Source of the DNA: CAVSRC01 sp963798195
GTDB taxonomy: Bacteria; Pseudomonadota; Alphaproteobacteria; Rhizobiales; Kaistiaceae
Assembly: GCA_963798195.1 (NCBI GenBank)
Contig: CAWCSF010000006.1
Coordinates: 310,001 to 374,000, forward strand
Direction: 5' to 3'
DNA: 64,000 nt
The notes under the pieces were generated by a model that saw only the letters and a program-made list of their open reading frames with translations, was not told the DNA's origin and made no database searches. How positions within the stretch are numbered: position 1 is the stretch's first letter; each line of letters opens with the position of its first letter. Of this stretch, positions 55,682 through 63,069 are shown piece by piece. Both the position numbers and the translations under genes were made by a program.

Positions 55682-56197
55682 ATGTCCGCCATGGTTCCCG
55701 CCAATGAGCCCGACGTCCCCGTCGAACCGCTGGTTTTCTCGGCGGTGCTGCGGCCCTATCGGTCTCTGAGCCCGCGCGGCTTCGGCATCCTCATGGCCGC
55801 GATCGTGTTCTGCTCGTTCTCGATCGGCTTCGCCTTCTGGCTGATGGGCGCCTGGCCGGTGGTCGGGTTCTGCGGGCTGGATATCCTGCTCATCCAGCTC
55901 GCCTTCCGCCTGAATTACCGCGCCGCCCGTGCGGCCGAGGAGATCAGGCTGACGCGCAGCAAGCTGCTCGTGACCAGCATCACGCCACGCGGCGCGGCGA
56001 CCGAGACCGGCTTCAACCCCTATTGGGCGCGGCTGGAGGTGGATCGCCACCCGGAAGTCGGGGTGACGGCGCTCCGCATCGCCTCCCACGGTGCGCGGCT
56101 TGCGATTGGCGCGTTTCTGCCGCCGTCCGAGCGGGAGAAGTTCGCCGACGCATTTTCTGCGGCGCTCGCCAAGGTGCGCGCGACACCCGCCGGCTGA
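55682..56197 (+). CDS. DUF2244 family membrane protein
   Basis: A 171-residue protein of the DUF2244 family with two hydrophobic helices (about 34-57 and 58-79) after an N-terminal VFSAVLRPYRSLSPRGFGILMAA segment, and a soluble C-terminus with TGFNPYWARLEVD and IGAFLPPSEREKFADAFSAAL. Divergent from the nth operon with 35 nt between the coding regions, the conserved arrangement. Role unknown. Confidence 0.88.
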   Translation: MSAMVPANEPDVPVEPLVFSAVLRPYRSLSPRGFGILMAAIVFCSFSIGFAFWLMGAWPVVGFCGLDILLIQLAFRLNYRAARAAEEIRLTRSKLLVTSITPRGAATETGFNPYWARLEVDRHPEVGVTALRIASHGARLAIGAFLPPSEREKFADAFSAALAKVRATPAG

Positions 56198-56281
56198 TCC
56201 GCCAAGACCATTGCAAGAAACGGGTGGGCGCGCCGCGACCGGGCGCCTAAATCTCGGCTATTCTTTCGAGGGAGTCTTGCG

Positions 56282-57187
56282 ATGGAACTCGCGACCATGA
56301 CCGTTTCCCGCCCCGCGCCGGCGCGCCCGGAGACCTTCGCAGCGAAGGTGCCCGACTACGAGACCGTGCGCCGCGCGATCGAGTACATCTCGCGCCAGTG
56401 GCGCGAACAGCCGTCGCTGGAGCGAATTGCAGAGCACGTCGGGCTGAAGCCGCTGGCGTTGCAACGCCTGTTCACGCGCTGGGCCGGCCTGTCGCCCAAG
56501 GGCTTCGTCCAGGCGCTGACCCTCGACCACGCCCGCACGCTGCTGTCGGATTCGGCGTCGGTACTCGATGCGACCTATGAGGTCGGCCTCTCCGGTCCCG
56601 GCCGGCTGCACGATCTCTTCGTCACCCACGAGGCGATGACGCCCGGCGCCTACAAGGCCAGGGGCGAGGGCATCGTGATGCGCTACGGCTTCCATGTCTC
56701 GCCCTTCGGCATGGCGCTGGTCATGGCCACCGAGCACGGCCTTGCCGGCCTCGCCTTCGCCGACGCAGGCGGCGAGGCGGCGGCGCTGGCCGACATGAAG
56801 GCGCGCTGGCCGCGCGCCACCTACGTCGAGGATCCCGCCGCGACCGAGCCGACCGCGCGGCGCATCTTCGATCCCGAGACCTGGCGTCCCGACCGGCCGC
56901 TCCGCATCGTCATGATCGGCTCGGACTTCGAGCTCAGCGTCTGGGAAACGCTCCTCAAGCTGCCGCTCGGCGCCGCCACGACCTATTCCGACATCGCCGC
57001 CCATATCGGGCGCCCAAAGGCGGCCCGCGCCGTGGGCACGGCGGTCGGCCGAAACCCGATCTCTTTCGTCGTTCCGTGCCACCGCGTGCTCGGCAAGGGC
57101 GGCAGCCTCTGCGGCTACCACTGGGGCCTCACCCGCAAGAAGGCCATTCTCGGCTGGGAGGCGGGAGTTCTGACGCAGGGCGCATAA
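56282..57187 (+). CDS. Bifunctional AraC-type HTH / O6-methylguanine-DNA methyltransferase
   Basis: A 301-residue DNA repair protein: an AraC-like helix-turn-helix (ERIAEHVGLKPLALQRLFTRWAGLSPKGFVQ) fused to the Ada/Ogt methyltransferase domain with the active site FVVPCHRVLGKGGSLCGYHWG (PCHR) and the RAVGTAVGRNPIS segment. The Ada N-terminal zinc (phosphotriester) domain is absent. Acts by irreversible alkyl transfer to Cys. Stop lies next to a palindromic operator of the next gene. ATG 56282 fits. Confidence 0.93.
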   Translation: MELATMTVSRPAPARPETFAAKVPDYETVRRAIEYISRQWREQPSLERIAEHVGLKPLALQRLFTRWAGLSPKGFVQALTLDHARTLLSDSASVLDATYEVGLSGPGRLHDLFVTHEAMTPGAYKARGEGIVMRYGFHVSPFGMALVMATEHGLAGLAFADAGGEAAALADMKARWPRATYVEDPAATEPTARRIFDPETWRPDRPLRIVMIGSDFELSVWETLLKLPLGAATTYSDIAAHIGRPKAARAVGTAVGRNPISFVVPCHRVLGKGGSLCGYHWGLTRKKAILGWEAGVLTQGA

Positions 57188-57191
57188 CGAT

Positions 57192-57229
57192 AGTTGCCAA
57201 AGTCAACGAGATAGTTGACTATGGCAACT
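57192..57229. promoter_or_regulatory. Near-perfect 38-bp palindrome before the MarR-GNAT gene
   Basis: AGTTGCC (57192-57198) - AA - AGTCAAC (57201-57207) - six bases - GTTGACT (57214-57220) - AT - GGCAACT (57223-57229). Both arms match perfectly apart from the two-base spacers. It ends one base before the ATG at 57231. This is most likely the autoregulatory operator of the MarR protein. Confidence 0.85.
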
Positions 57230-57230
57230 T

Positions 57231-58157
57231 ATGGATCTGGACGTTTCCACTGCTGTTGCCGCGATCCGGCAGTTCAACCGGTTCTACACCCGCCGCATCG
57301 GGGTGCTCGACGAGCATATCCTGAAGAGCCGGTTTTCGCTGGCCGAGGCCCGGCTCCTCTATGAGCTGGCGCACCGGGAAGGCCCGTCGGCGGCAGATCT
57401 TGCCCGCGACCTGTCGCTCGACCCCGGCTATCTCAGCCGCATGCTGCGCGCCCTCGAGACGGCCGGCCTCATCGTGCGCACGCCGTCGAAGAGCGACGGC
57501 CGTCAGGCGACGATCGCTCTGACCGAGGAGGGCCGTGCCGCGTTCGCGCCGCTCGACCGGCAATCGGCCGAGTCGGTGGCAGAGATGCTGGCGCCGCTCT
57601 CGCACCATGAGCGGACGCGTCTGCTGTCGGCCATCGCTACCGTCGAGTCGCTGCTCTCCGACGCGGCCCCCGCCGCGCCGTCGATCGTCCTGCGCCGGCA
57701 TCAGCCGGGCGACCTCGGCTGGATCATCCACCGGCAAGCGAAGCTCTACGCCGAGGAATACGGCTGGGACGAAACCTACGAGGGGCTGGTCGCGGAAATC
57801 CTCGCCGCCTTCGTCAAGACCTTCGACGAGAAGCGCGAGCGCGCGTGGATCGCTGAACTGGATGGCGCCGTCGTCGGGTCGGTCTTTCTCGTTCGTCAGG
57901 ATGATGCGATCGCCAAGCTGCGCCTGCTCTATGTCGAGCCGTCGGCGCGCGGCCTCGGGCTCGGCAAGCGGCTGGTCGATGAGACGATCGCCTTCGCTCG
58001 TGGCAAGGGCTACCGCACGCTGACGCTGTGGACCAACGACATCCTCACCGCCGCGCGGCGCATCTACGAGGACGCCGGCTTCCGCCTCGTCTCGCAGGGA
58101 CGGCACAAGAGTTTCGGCAAGGATCTCGTCGGCCAGACCTGGGAGCTGACGCTCTAG
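57231..58157 (+). CDS. MarR-family regulator fused to a GNAT acetyltransferase
   Basis: A 308-residue two-domain protein. Residues 1-140 form a winged-helix MarR domain (LKSRFSLAEARLLYELAHREGPSAADLARDLSLDPGYLSRMLRALETAGLI); residues 150-308 form a GNAT domain with YVEPSARGLGLGKRLVDETIAFARGKGY, the acetyl-CoA binding Q/RxxGxG/A motif. Such fusions occur widely in proteobacteria. No Shine-Dalgarno is possible because the operator reaches to position -2, which suggests a leaderless mRNA or unusual initiation. Adjacent to the alkyl-repair gene. Confidence 0.92.
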   Translation: MDLDVSTAVAAIRQFNRFYTRRIGVLDEHILKSRFSLAEARLLYELAHREGPSAADLARDLSLDPGYLSRMLRALETAGLIVRTPSKSDGRQATIALTEEGRAAFAPLDRQSAESVAEMLAPLSHHERTRLLSAIATVESLLSDAAPAAPSIVLRRHQPGDLGWIIHRQAKLYAEEYGWDETYEGLVAEILAAFVKTFDEKRERAWIAELDGAVVGSVFLVRQDDAIAKLRLLYVEPSARGLGLGKRLVDETIAFARGKGYRTLTLWTNDILTAARRIYEDAGFRLVSQGRHKSFGKDLVGQTWELTL

Positions 58158-58158
58158 C

Positions 58159-58779
58159 TCAGCCGTCCAGAACGTCCTTGCTCTCGACCGTCGAGTCGGC
58201 GTTCAGCCGATAGACTATCGGCACGCCGGTGCCGAGTTCGAGCTTCACCACTTCGTCCGGCGTGAGCCCGTCGAGCGCCATGATCAGCGCACGCAGCGAA
58301 TTGCCGTGGGCCGAGACCAGAACCTTCTCTCCGCGAAGAACATGCGGCTGGATGCGGTTGATGTAGTACGGCCAGACGCGCGCGCCGGTGTCGCGCAGCA
58401 ACTCGCCGCCGGGAGGCGCGGTCGCATAGGAGCGGCGCCAGATATGGACCTGCTCCTCGCCCCATTTCTTGCGCGCGTCGTCCTTGTTGAGGCCGGAGAG
58501 ATCGCCATAGTCGCGTTCGTTCAGCGCCAGGTCGCGGGTGATGGACAGGTCGGTCTGGCCGAGTTCTTCCAGCATGATGTCGAGGGTGCGCTGCGCCCGC
58601 TTCAGCACGGACGTGTAGCAGACGTCGAACGAGAGGCCGCGGCCCTTGAGCTTGCGCCCGGCGCTCTGTGCTTCCGCGATGCCCTGTTCGGTGAGGTCGA
58701 CGTCGCGCCAGCCGGTGAACAGGTTCTTCAGGTTCCATTCGCTCTGTCCATGGCGGACGAGCACCAGCAGGCGGTCCAT
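58159..58779 (-). CDS. gpmA: 2,3-bisphosphoglycerate-dependent phosphoglycerate mutase
   Basis: Glycolytic enzyme interconverting 3- and 2-phosphoglycerate. The 206-residue product has LVLVRHGQSEWNLKNLFTGWRDVDLT with catalytic His in RHG, KRAQRTLDIML, LNERDYGDLSGLNKDD with catalytic Glu, and KVLVSAHGNSLRALIMAL with the second catalytic His. Length is the short alphaproteobacterial form. It lies upstream of dapB in an order conserved in Hyphomicrobiales. ATG 58777-58779 is the start. Confidence 0.96.
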   Translation of the reverse strand: MDRLLVLVRHGQSEWNLKNLFTGWRDVDLTEQGIAEAQSAGRKLKGRGLSFDVCYTSVLKRAQRTLDIMLEELGQTDLSITRDLALNERDYGDLSGLNKDDARKKWGEEQVHIWRRSYATAPPGGELLRDTGARVWPYYINRIQPHVLRGEKVLVSAHGNSLRALIMALDGLTPDEVVKLELGTGVPIVYRLNADSTVESKDVLDG

Positions 58780-58808
58780 TATGTTCTTTCCCCGGTCTTT
58801 TTGGACGG

Positions 58809-59348
58809 TCAGCCGGCGCGGCTGCGCCGGCGAAACTTGCTTCCCGCCCACAGTAGCAGGAGTGCGAGAAGGATCGCCATGGCGACAGTCGTCGACTGGC
58901 TTTTCAGCACGGTCCACCGGCTGGCCGTGGCAACCTCCACTGGCGTGACGCCCTCGGCCCCGAGCCGCAGCATGGTCGCGACCGCGTGGTTCTCCATGTA
59001 GTCGAATATGGCGCCGGGGATGGCGGCCGCGGCAAGGAGCCAGCGCCATTGGCCCCAGCTCGCCGGCGTCAGCAGCGCGATAGCAAAGAAAAGCGTCGCG
59101 CCGAGAAGCGCCGGGTAGAACAGATCGAGCCTGTGCTGAACTTTGCGGTAAAACGCATTGCCGTCGGCCGACAGCGCCGCAAGGAATGCCCTGGCCTCGT
59201 CGAATGTGTAGCCACCCGGCCGCATGTCGAACGGTGTGAGCCCCGAGGCCGCGCGCGAAATCGTCGGCAGCGACCAGACGAGCATCGTCACATACACGCC
59301 GACGGTGGCGGCGGTGAGAAGCCAGAAGAGCAGCGTGCGACCCGCCAT
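58809..59348 (-). CDS. Four-helix membrane protein between gpmA and dapB
   Basis: A 179-residue protein with hydrophobic segments at about residues 6-27, 79-96, 104-120 and 152-167, and a loop with GGYTFDEARAFLAALSADG. C-terminus is basic. No family recognised. It is on the dapB strand, 10 nt downstream of dapB and 29 nt upstream of gpmA. Confidence 0.78.
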   Translation of the reverse strand: MAGRTLLFWLLTAATVGVYVTMLVWSLPTISRAASGLTPFDMRPGGYTFDEARAFLAALSADGNAFYRKVQHRLDLFYPALLGATLFFAIALLTPASWGQWRWLLAAAAIPGAIFDYMENHAVATMLRLGAEGVTPVEVATASRWTVLKSQSTTVAMAILLALLLLWAGSKFRRRSRAG

Positions 59349-59358
59349 CGCGTTCGGC

Positions 59359-60169
59359 TCAGGCAAGCCCCAGTACGTCCGCCATGGAATAAAGGCCGGG
59401 CTTCTTGTCGCGCGCCCACAGCGCCGCCCTGACCGCGCCCTTGGCAAAGAGCGCGCGGTCGGTCGCCTTGTGGGTCAGCTCGATGGTCTCGCCGTCGCCG
59501 GCGAAGATCACGCTGTGCTCGCCGACGACGGAGCCACCGCGCAGCGTCGCGAAGCCGATGTCGCCGCGCCGCCGCGCGCCGGGATGCCCGTCGCGCACCC
59601 GCACCGAATGCTGTTCGAGGTCGATGCCGCGCCCAGCCGCCGCGGCACGGCCGAGCAGCAGCGCCGTGCCCGATGGCGCATCGACCTTGGCGCGGTGGTG
59701 CATCTCCAGCACCTCGATGTCGAAGTCAGGATCGAGCGCCTTCGCGGCCTGGCGCACCAGCACGGCGAGGAGATTGACCCCGAGGCTCATGTTGCCGGAT
59801 TTCACCACGGGCGCATGGCGCGCCGCGGCAGCGATCTTCTTGTCGTCGTCTTCGGAGAGCCCGGTGGTGCCGACGATGTGCGCGATGCGCGCCTGCGCCG
59901 CGAGTTCGGAGAAGCCGATGGTGGCGGCGGGAATCGGTGAAGTCGAGCACGCCTTCCGCCTTGGCGAAGACGGGCAGCGGATCGGTGGTGATCGGCACGC
60001 CGGCCTCGGCGACGCCAGCGAGCAGCCCGGCGTCCTTGCCGATCTCGGGTGCGCCCTCGCGCTCGATCGCGCCGGCCAGCGTCGCGCCTTCCGTCTCGGC
60101 AATGACGCGCACCAGCGTCCGCCCCATGCGTCCGGCGGCGCCGACAACGACGAGCCTCATGTCGCTCAT
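59359..60169 (-). CDS. dapB: 4-hydroxy-tetrahydrodipicolinate reductase (one +1 frameshift)
   Basis: Lysine/diaminopimelate pathway reductase. LVVVGAAGRMGRTLVRVI is the N-terminal dinucleotide motif, VLDFT then IPAATIGFSELAAQARIAHIVGTTGL follows after an extra base near 59935, then SGNMSLGVNLLAVLV and EVLEMHHRAKVDAPSGTALLLG with the catalytic His pair and Lys. Corrected length is 269 residues, the family size. GTT to ATG 60169 as start. Downstream gene gpmA. Confidence 0.93.
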
Positions 60170-60184
60170 GTCAGGGGATCCTTG

Positions 60185-60487
60185 CTAGGGCTGCGAACCG
60201 TCATAGCCTTCGATAACGATGAGGTCGCTTTCGGACGCGCCCGCGCGCATTGCCTTGGCCTTCCGATACTCCATTGAATGGTAGCAATCGACGGCCGCCT
60301 GATAACTCGGGAACTCGATCACGACGTTACGCGGTTTCGATCGACCTTCCGGGTTCTCGAAGGTGCCGCCGCGCACCAGAAAGCGCCCGCCGAATTTCCG
60401 CAGCGGATCCGCATTGGCGGTGCGGTAGGCTTCATATTTCGCCGGGTCGGTGACCTCCACCCGCGCGATCCAATATCCCTTGGGCAT
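60185..60487 (-). CDS. DUF1330 family protein
   Basis: A 100-residue ferredoxin-like alpha+beta barrel protein: KGYWIARVEVTDPAKYEAYRTAN, FGGRFLVRGGTFENPEGRSKPRNVVIEFPSYQAAVDCYHS and DLIVIEGYDG. DUF1330 proteins are dimeric-barrel proteins with unassigned role. ATG 60487; it is on the dapB strand, 15 nt upstream of dapB. Confidence 0.86.
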   Translation of the reverse strand: MPKGYWIARVEVTDPAKYEAYRTANADPLRKFGGRFLVRGGTFENPEGRSKPRNVVIEFPSYQAAVDCYHSMEYRKAKAMRAGASESDLIVIEGYDGSQP

Positions 60488-60536
60488 GCTCGTTCCCCTT
60501 GCTGGGCCTTTTGCCGAGAGGCTAGACGACTGCTCG

Positions 60537-61112
60537 TCAGTCCGCCAGCCTGCCAGCGAGATCAAGCAGTTGGCGGCAGACCGCCTTGAGCAGCGCCGCC
60601 GGCCGCTCCTCGGCCAGGTCGCCCGCATCGTTGAACGCATCCCCGGCACCCGACACTTCGATCTTCTCAGGCACCATGATCCCGCGCATGCCGGTGGTCA
60701 GCACCTTGCGCAGGTCGATGAGCGCCCGCGCCCCGCCGATGAGACCATCGGACGTGCTGCCGACGGCATAGACCTTGTGGCGATAGGGGATGGTGGCGCT
60801 GTGGCGGTGGCGGCTGATCCAGTCGATTGCGTTCTTGAGCAGCGGCGGCAGCGAGTGATTGTATTCCGGCGTGGCGATGAAGACGCCTTGGGTCTCGGCG
60901 ACCAGCCTGGCCAGCCTGGTGGCGTTGTCGGGGATGCCTTTCGCGGATTCCAGATCGGCGTCGTAGATCGGCAGCGGGTAGTCGGCGAGCGAGATGTGCG
61001 TCACCTCAGCATCCGCCAGCACCAACTCCTTGACCGCCGCGGCGGCGAGCTTTGCCGACAGCGACCCGGATCGTATCGAGCCGGCGAAGACGAGCACTTT
61101 GGTCGATGCCAT
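60537..61112 (-). CDS. NADPH-dependent FMN reductase
   Basis: A 191-residue flavodoxin-like reductase: VLVFAGSIRSGSLSAKLA is the FMN phosphate loop, VFIATPEYNHSLPPLLKNAIDWIS the flavin-binding segment and KVYAVGSTSDGLIGG. Matches the quinone/azo-reductase or chromate-reductase group (ArsH/YieF-like). Partner unknown. Single-gene unit between DUF1330 and the histidine-phosphatase gene. Confidence 0.92.
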   Translation of the reverse strand: MASTKVLVFAGSIRSGSLSAKLAAAAVKELVLADAEVTHISLADYPLPIYDADLESAKGIPDNATRLARLVAETQGVFIATPEYNHSLPPLLKNAIDWISRHRHSATIPYRHKVYAVGSTSDGLIGGARALIDLRKVLTTGMRGIMVPEKIEVSGAGDAFNDAGDLAEERPAALLKAVCRQLLDLAGRLAD

Positions 61113-61145
61113 TTTGCGTGCTTTCTCCGGGAGGTTGGTGCGGGT

Positions 61146-61730
61146 CTAGAGCGGGGGCGCCACGACCCGCCAGCGGAAGACCATCTTACGGGTGGCGCAG
61201 TCGAAGGCGAAGAGGTTGCCGCCGGGCGTCGGCTGGAAGTGTTCGCGGGCAAGCGGCAGCCCGGCGAGACGGCACATCAGCAGTGTGCCGATGCGGCCAT
61301 GCCCGATGAACAGGATGTCGTCCGGATCGGATTTGCCGGCCAGGACCGCGTCGACGGCCGCCGCAATCCGGTTCTGTCCATCGGTTGCCGTCTCCCATCC
61401 GGGGCGGGGGCTTTCGTCAGGGCGCGCCAGGAATGCATCGACAGTACTGTCGAGATCGGCGACGGAGAGAAACTCGTCCCGCGGCCTGACGGTGTCGGCG
61501 ATACCGGTATTGACCTCGACCGGAAGGCCGCATCGGCGCGCGAAGATATGGGCCGTCTCCAGGGTTCTGGGTTCAGGCGAGGGGATGATCTTGCCGACCT
61601 TCGCCATCCACGGCGCGTTGGTCACGCGGATGACGCGTGCGCGGCCCTCGTCCGAGAGACACCAGTCGGAAACGGGTGTCGTCGGGTCGACGCGAATCTG
61701 CGTGTGGGTGAAATAATAAGCGGTTGCCAT
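61146..61730 (-). CDS. Histidine-phosphatase-superfamily protein (copy 1)
   Basis: A 194-residue protein of phosphoglycerate-mutase-like fold, with FTHTQIRVDPTTPVSDWCLSDEGRARV (position of the RHG motif) and FIGHGRIGTLLMCRLAGL (second His). The canonical RHG is FTHT here: the His is kept but Arg and Gly are not, so activity is doubtful. The neighbour at 61737-62315 is a clear paralog. The pair stand 6 nt apart. Function unknown. Confidence 0.85.
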   Translation of the reverse strand: MATAYYFTHTQIRVDPTTPVSDWCLSDEGRARVIRVTNAPWMAKVGKIIPSPEPRTLETAHIFARRCGLPVEVNTGIADTVRPRDEFLSVADLDSTVDAFLARPDESPRPGWETATDGQNRIAAAVDAVLAGKSDPDDILFIGHGRIGTLLMCRLAGLPLAREHFQPTPGGNLFAFDCATRKMVFRWRVVAPPL

Positions 61731-61736
61731 CGGCTC

Positions 61737-62315
61737 TCAGGTATCGGCGGGTCGCCACGGGAATACAACCCGCCGTGTCGCCAAGTCGAAGGCGAAAACA
61801 TTCCCGCCCGGCGTCGGCTCGAAGCAATCGCGGGAAATCTCGCGGCCCGCGAGGTGGCACAGCAGCAGCGCGCCGGCCGCGCCACTGCCGACGATCAACA
61901 GGTCACCCGGGGCGGCATGCGAAGAAATGACATTGTCAAAACCAGCGGCGATGCGCTGCTGGGCGTTGCGCGCCGTTTCCCAACCCGGTCGCGCCGGATT
62001 GTCCGGTCGGGCGAAGATGAAGTCGACGGTCGCATCGAGTTCCACGACCGACAGGAAATCCTCCGCGGGGCGATCGAGATCGCGCAGGGCGACGTTGATT
62101 TCGACCGGGATGCAGCGGCGGCGGGCAATAATCTCGGCCGCCTCGATCGTGCGCTGCTCGCCACCGGAGACGATGCGCTTTACCTTCCCCAGCCAGGGCA
62201 CGCCGGCCATGCGGATGACGCGCGCACGCCCCTCGTCCGACAAGCGCCACGCGACGGGCGATATCTCGGGCTGCACGCGTATCTGCGTGTAGGTCAGGTA
62301 ATAGGCTGTGGCCAT
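61737..62315 (-). CDS. Histidine-phosphatase-superfamily protein (copy 2, catalytic His lost)
   Basis: A 192-residue paralog of the gene at 61146-61730: YYLTYTQIRVQPEISPVAWRLSDEGRARV, DFLSVVELDATVDF, GDLLIVGSGAAGALLLCHLAG and PTPGGNVFAFDLATRRVVF. The first His site is YYLTYTQ (His replaced by Tyr) and the second GHG is GSG, so it can hardly act as a phosphatase. The two copies share their N- and C-terminal landmarks, which points to a tandem duplication. Confidence 0.83.
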   Translation of the reverse strand: MATAYYLTYTQIRVQPEISPVAWRLSDEGRARVIRMAGVPWLGKVKRIVSGGEQRTIEAAEIIARRRCIPVEINVALRDLDRPAEDFLSVVELDATVDFIFARPDNPARPGWETARNAQQRIAAGFDNVISSHAAPGDLLIVGSGAAGALLLCHLAGREISRDCFEPTPGGNVFAFDLATRRVVFPWRPADT

Positions 62316-62322
62316 TCCCCCC

Positions 62323-62418
62323 TCAGCGATCGGCCGGTAGCCAACGCGAACATACCCGTCGGGTGGCGATGTCGAAAGCGAACAGATTGCCGGCGCCGCT
62401 GGTCGGGTTCCCGCGTTA
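62323..62418 (-). pseudogene. Remnant of a third histidine-phosphatase paralog (C-terminus only)
   Basis: Reading the minus strand, the segment ending at the TGA 62323-62325 gives NPTSGAGNLFAFDIATRRVCSRWLPADR, a match to the PTPGGN-FAFD-ATR end of the two upstream copies. No N-terminal part is found before it. It is a decayed third member of the array. It extends to about 62418. Confidence 0.72.
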
Positions 62419-62474
62419 TCCGAGTTCCGACAGGCCCCATTGCGGGACCGGAACAGCGGGATCGACCGCCACGA

Positions 62475-63032
62475 TCAGGCGCTGCGGTAGAGCCAGACTC
62501 GCGCCGGCGGGATGTTGGCAAGCACCAGCGCCGTGCGTTCGACGGTGAAGTCCCCCGGCGCCGCCGGCACCGGCGGACCGAAGCCGTAGGAAAACTGGAT
62601 CAGCCCGCACCCGGGCAACACGCGGGCGAGGGCCTGGTCGATCAGCGCCCGGCGGTCTTCGGCCGGGCGGTTCAGCAGCGGCAGGCTGGAGATGACGGCG
62701 GCATAGGGTCCGGCAAGACCGGGCGGCAGGCTCGTGGCGAGGTCGTAGGCGTCGCCCTCGACCACGTTGAGACCGCGAAAGCGCTGCACCAGCAGCGCGC
62801 AGAACTCGGGATTGAACTCCACCGCCACGATGCGCTCGGGCGCGACGCCATGCTCGATCAGCGCAGCCGTCACCGGACCGGTGCCCGGCCCCAGTTCCAG
62901 CACTGGCCAGCGGCTGTCGGCATCGACGAGGCGGGCCATGGCGCGCGCCAGCGCCTTGCCGGACGGACTGACCGCACCGGTGAGCATCGGCTTCTGCAGC
63001 CACGTGCGGAAGAAACGGAGTCCGTCGATCAC
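62475..63032 (-). CDS. SAM-dependent methyltransferase, PmtA-like
   Basis: A 185-residue class I methyltransferase: FFRTWLQKPMLTGAVSPSGKALARAMA, motif I VLELGPGTGPVTAALIEHG, VAVEFNPEFCALLVQRF, motif IV ISSLPLLNRPAEDR (with LPLLN). This matches the phospholipid N-methyltransferase (PmtA) and rRNA-adenine-methylase-like group found beside dnaJ in Hyphomicrobiales. It would methylate phosphatidylethanolamine if truly PmtA; the family is broad. ATG 63032; it lies downstream of dnaJ. Confidence 0.85.
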   Translation of the reverse strand: MIDGLRFFRTWLQKPMLTGAVSPSGKALARAMARLVDADSRWPVLELGPGTGPVTAALIEHGVAPERIVAVEFNPEFCALLVQRFRGLNVVEGDAYDLATSLPPGLAGPYAAVISSLPLLNRPAEDRRALIDQALARVLPGCGLIQFSYGFGPPVPAAPGDFTVERTALVLANIPPARVWLYRSA

Positions 63033-63069
63033 TCTGCGCCGCCTTGCGCCGACAAAGCGCAGGCTGCGC

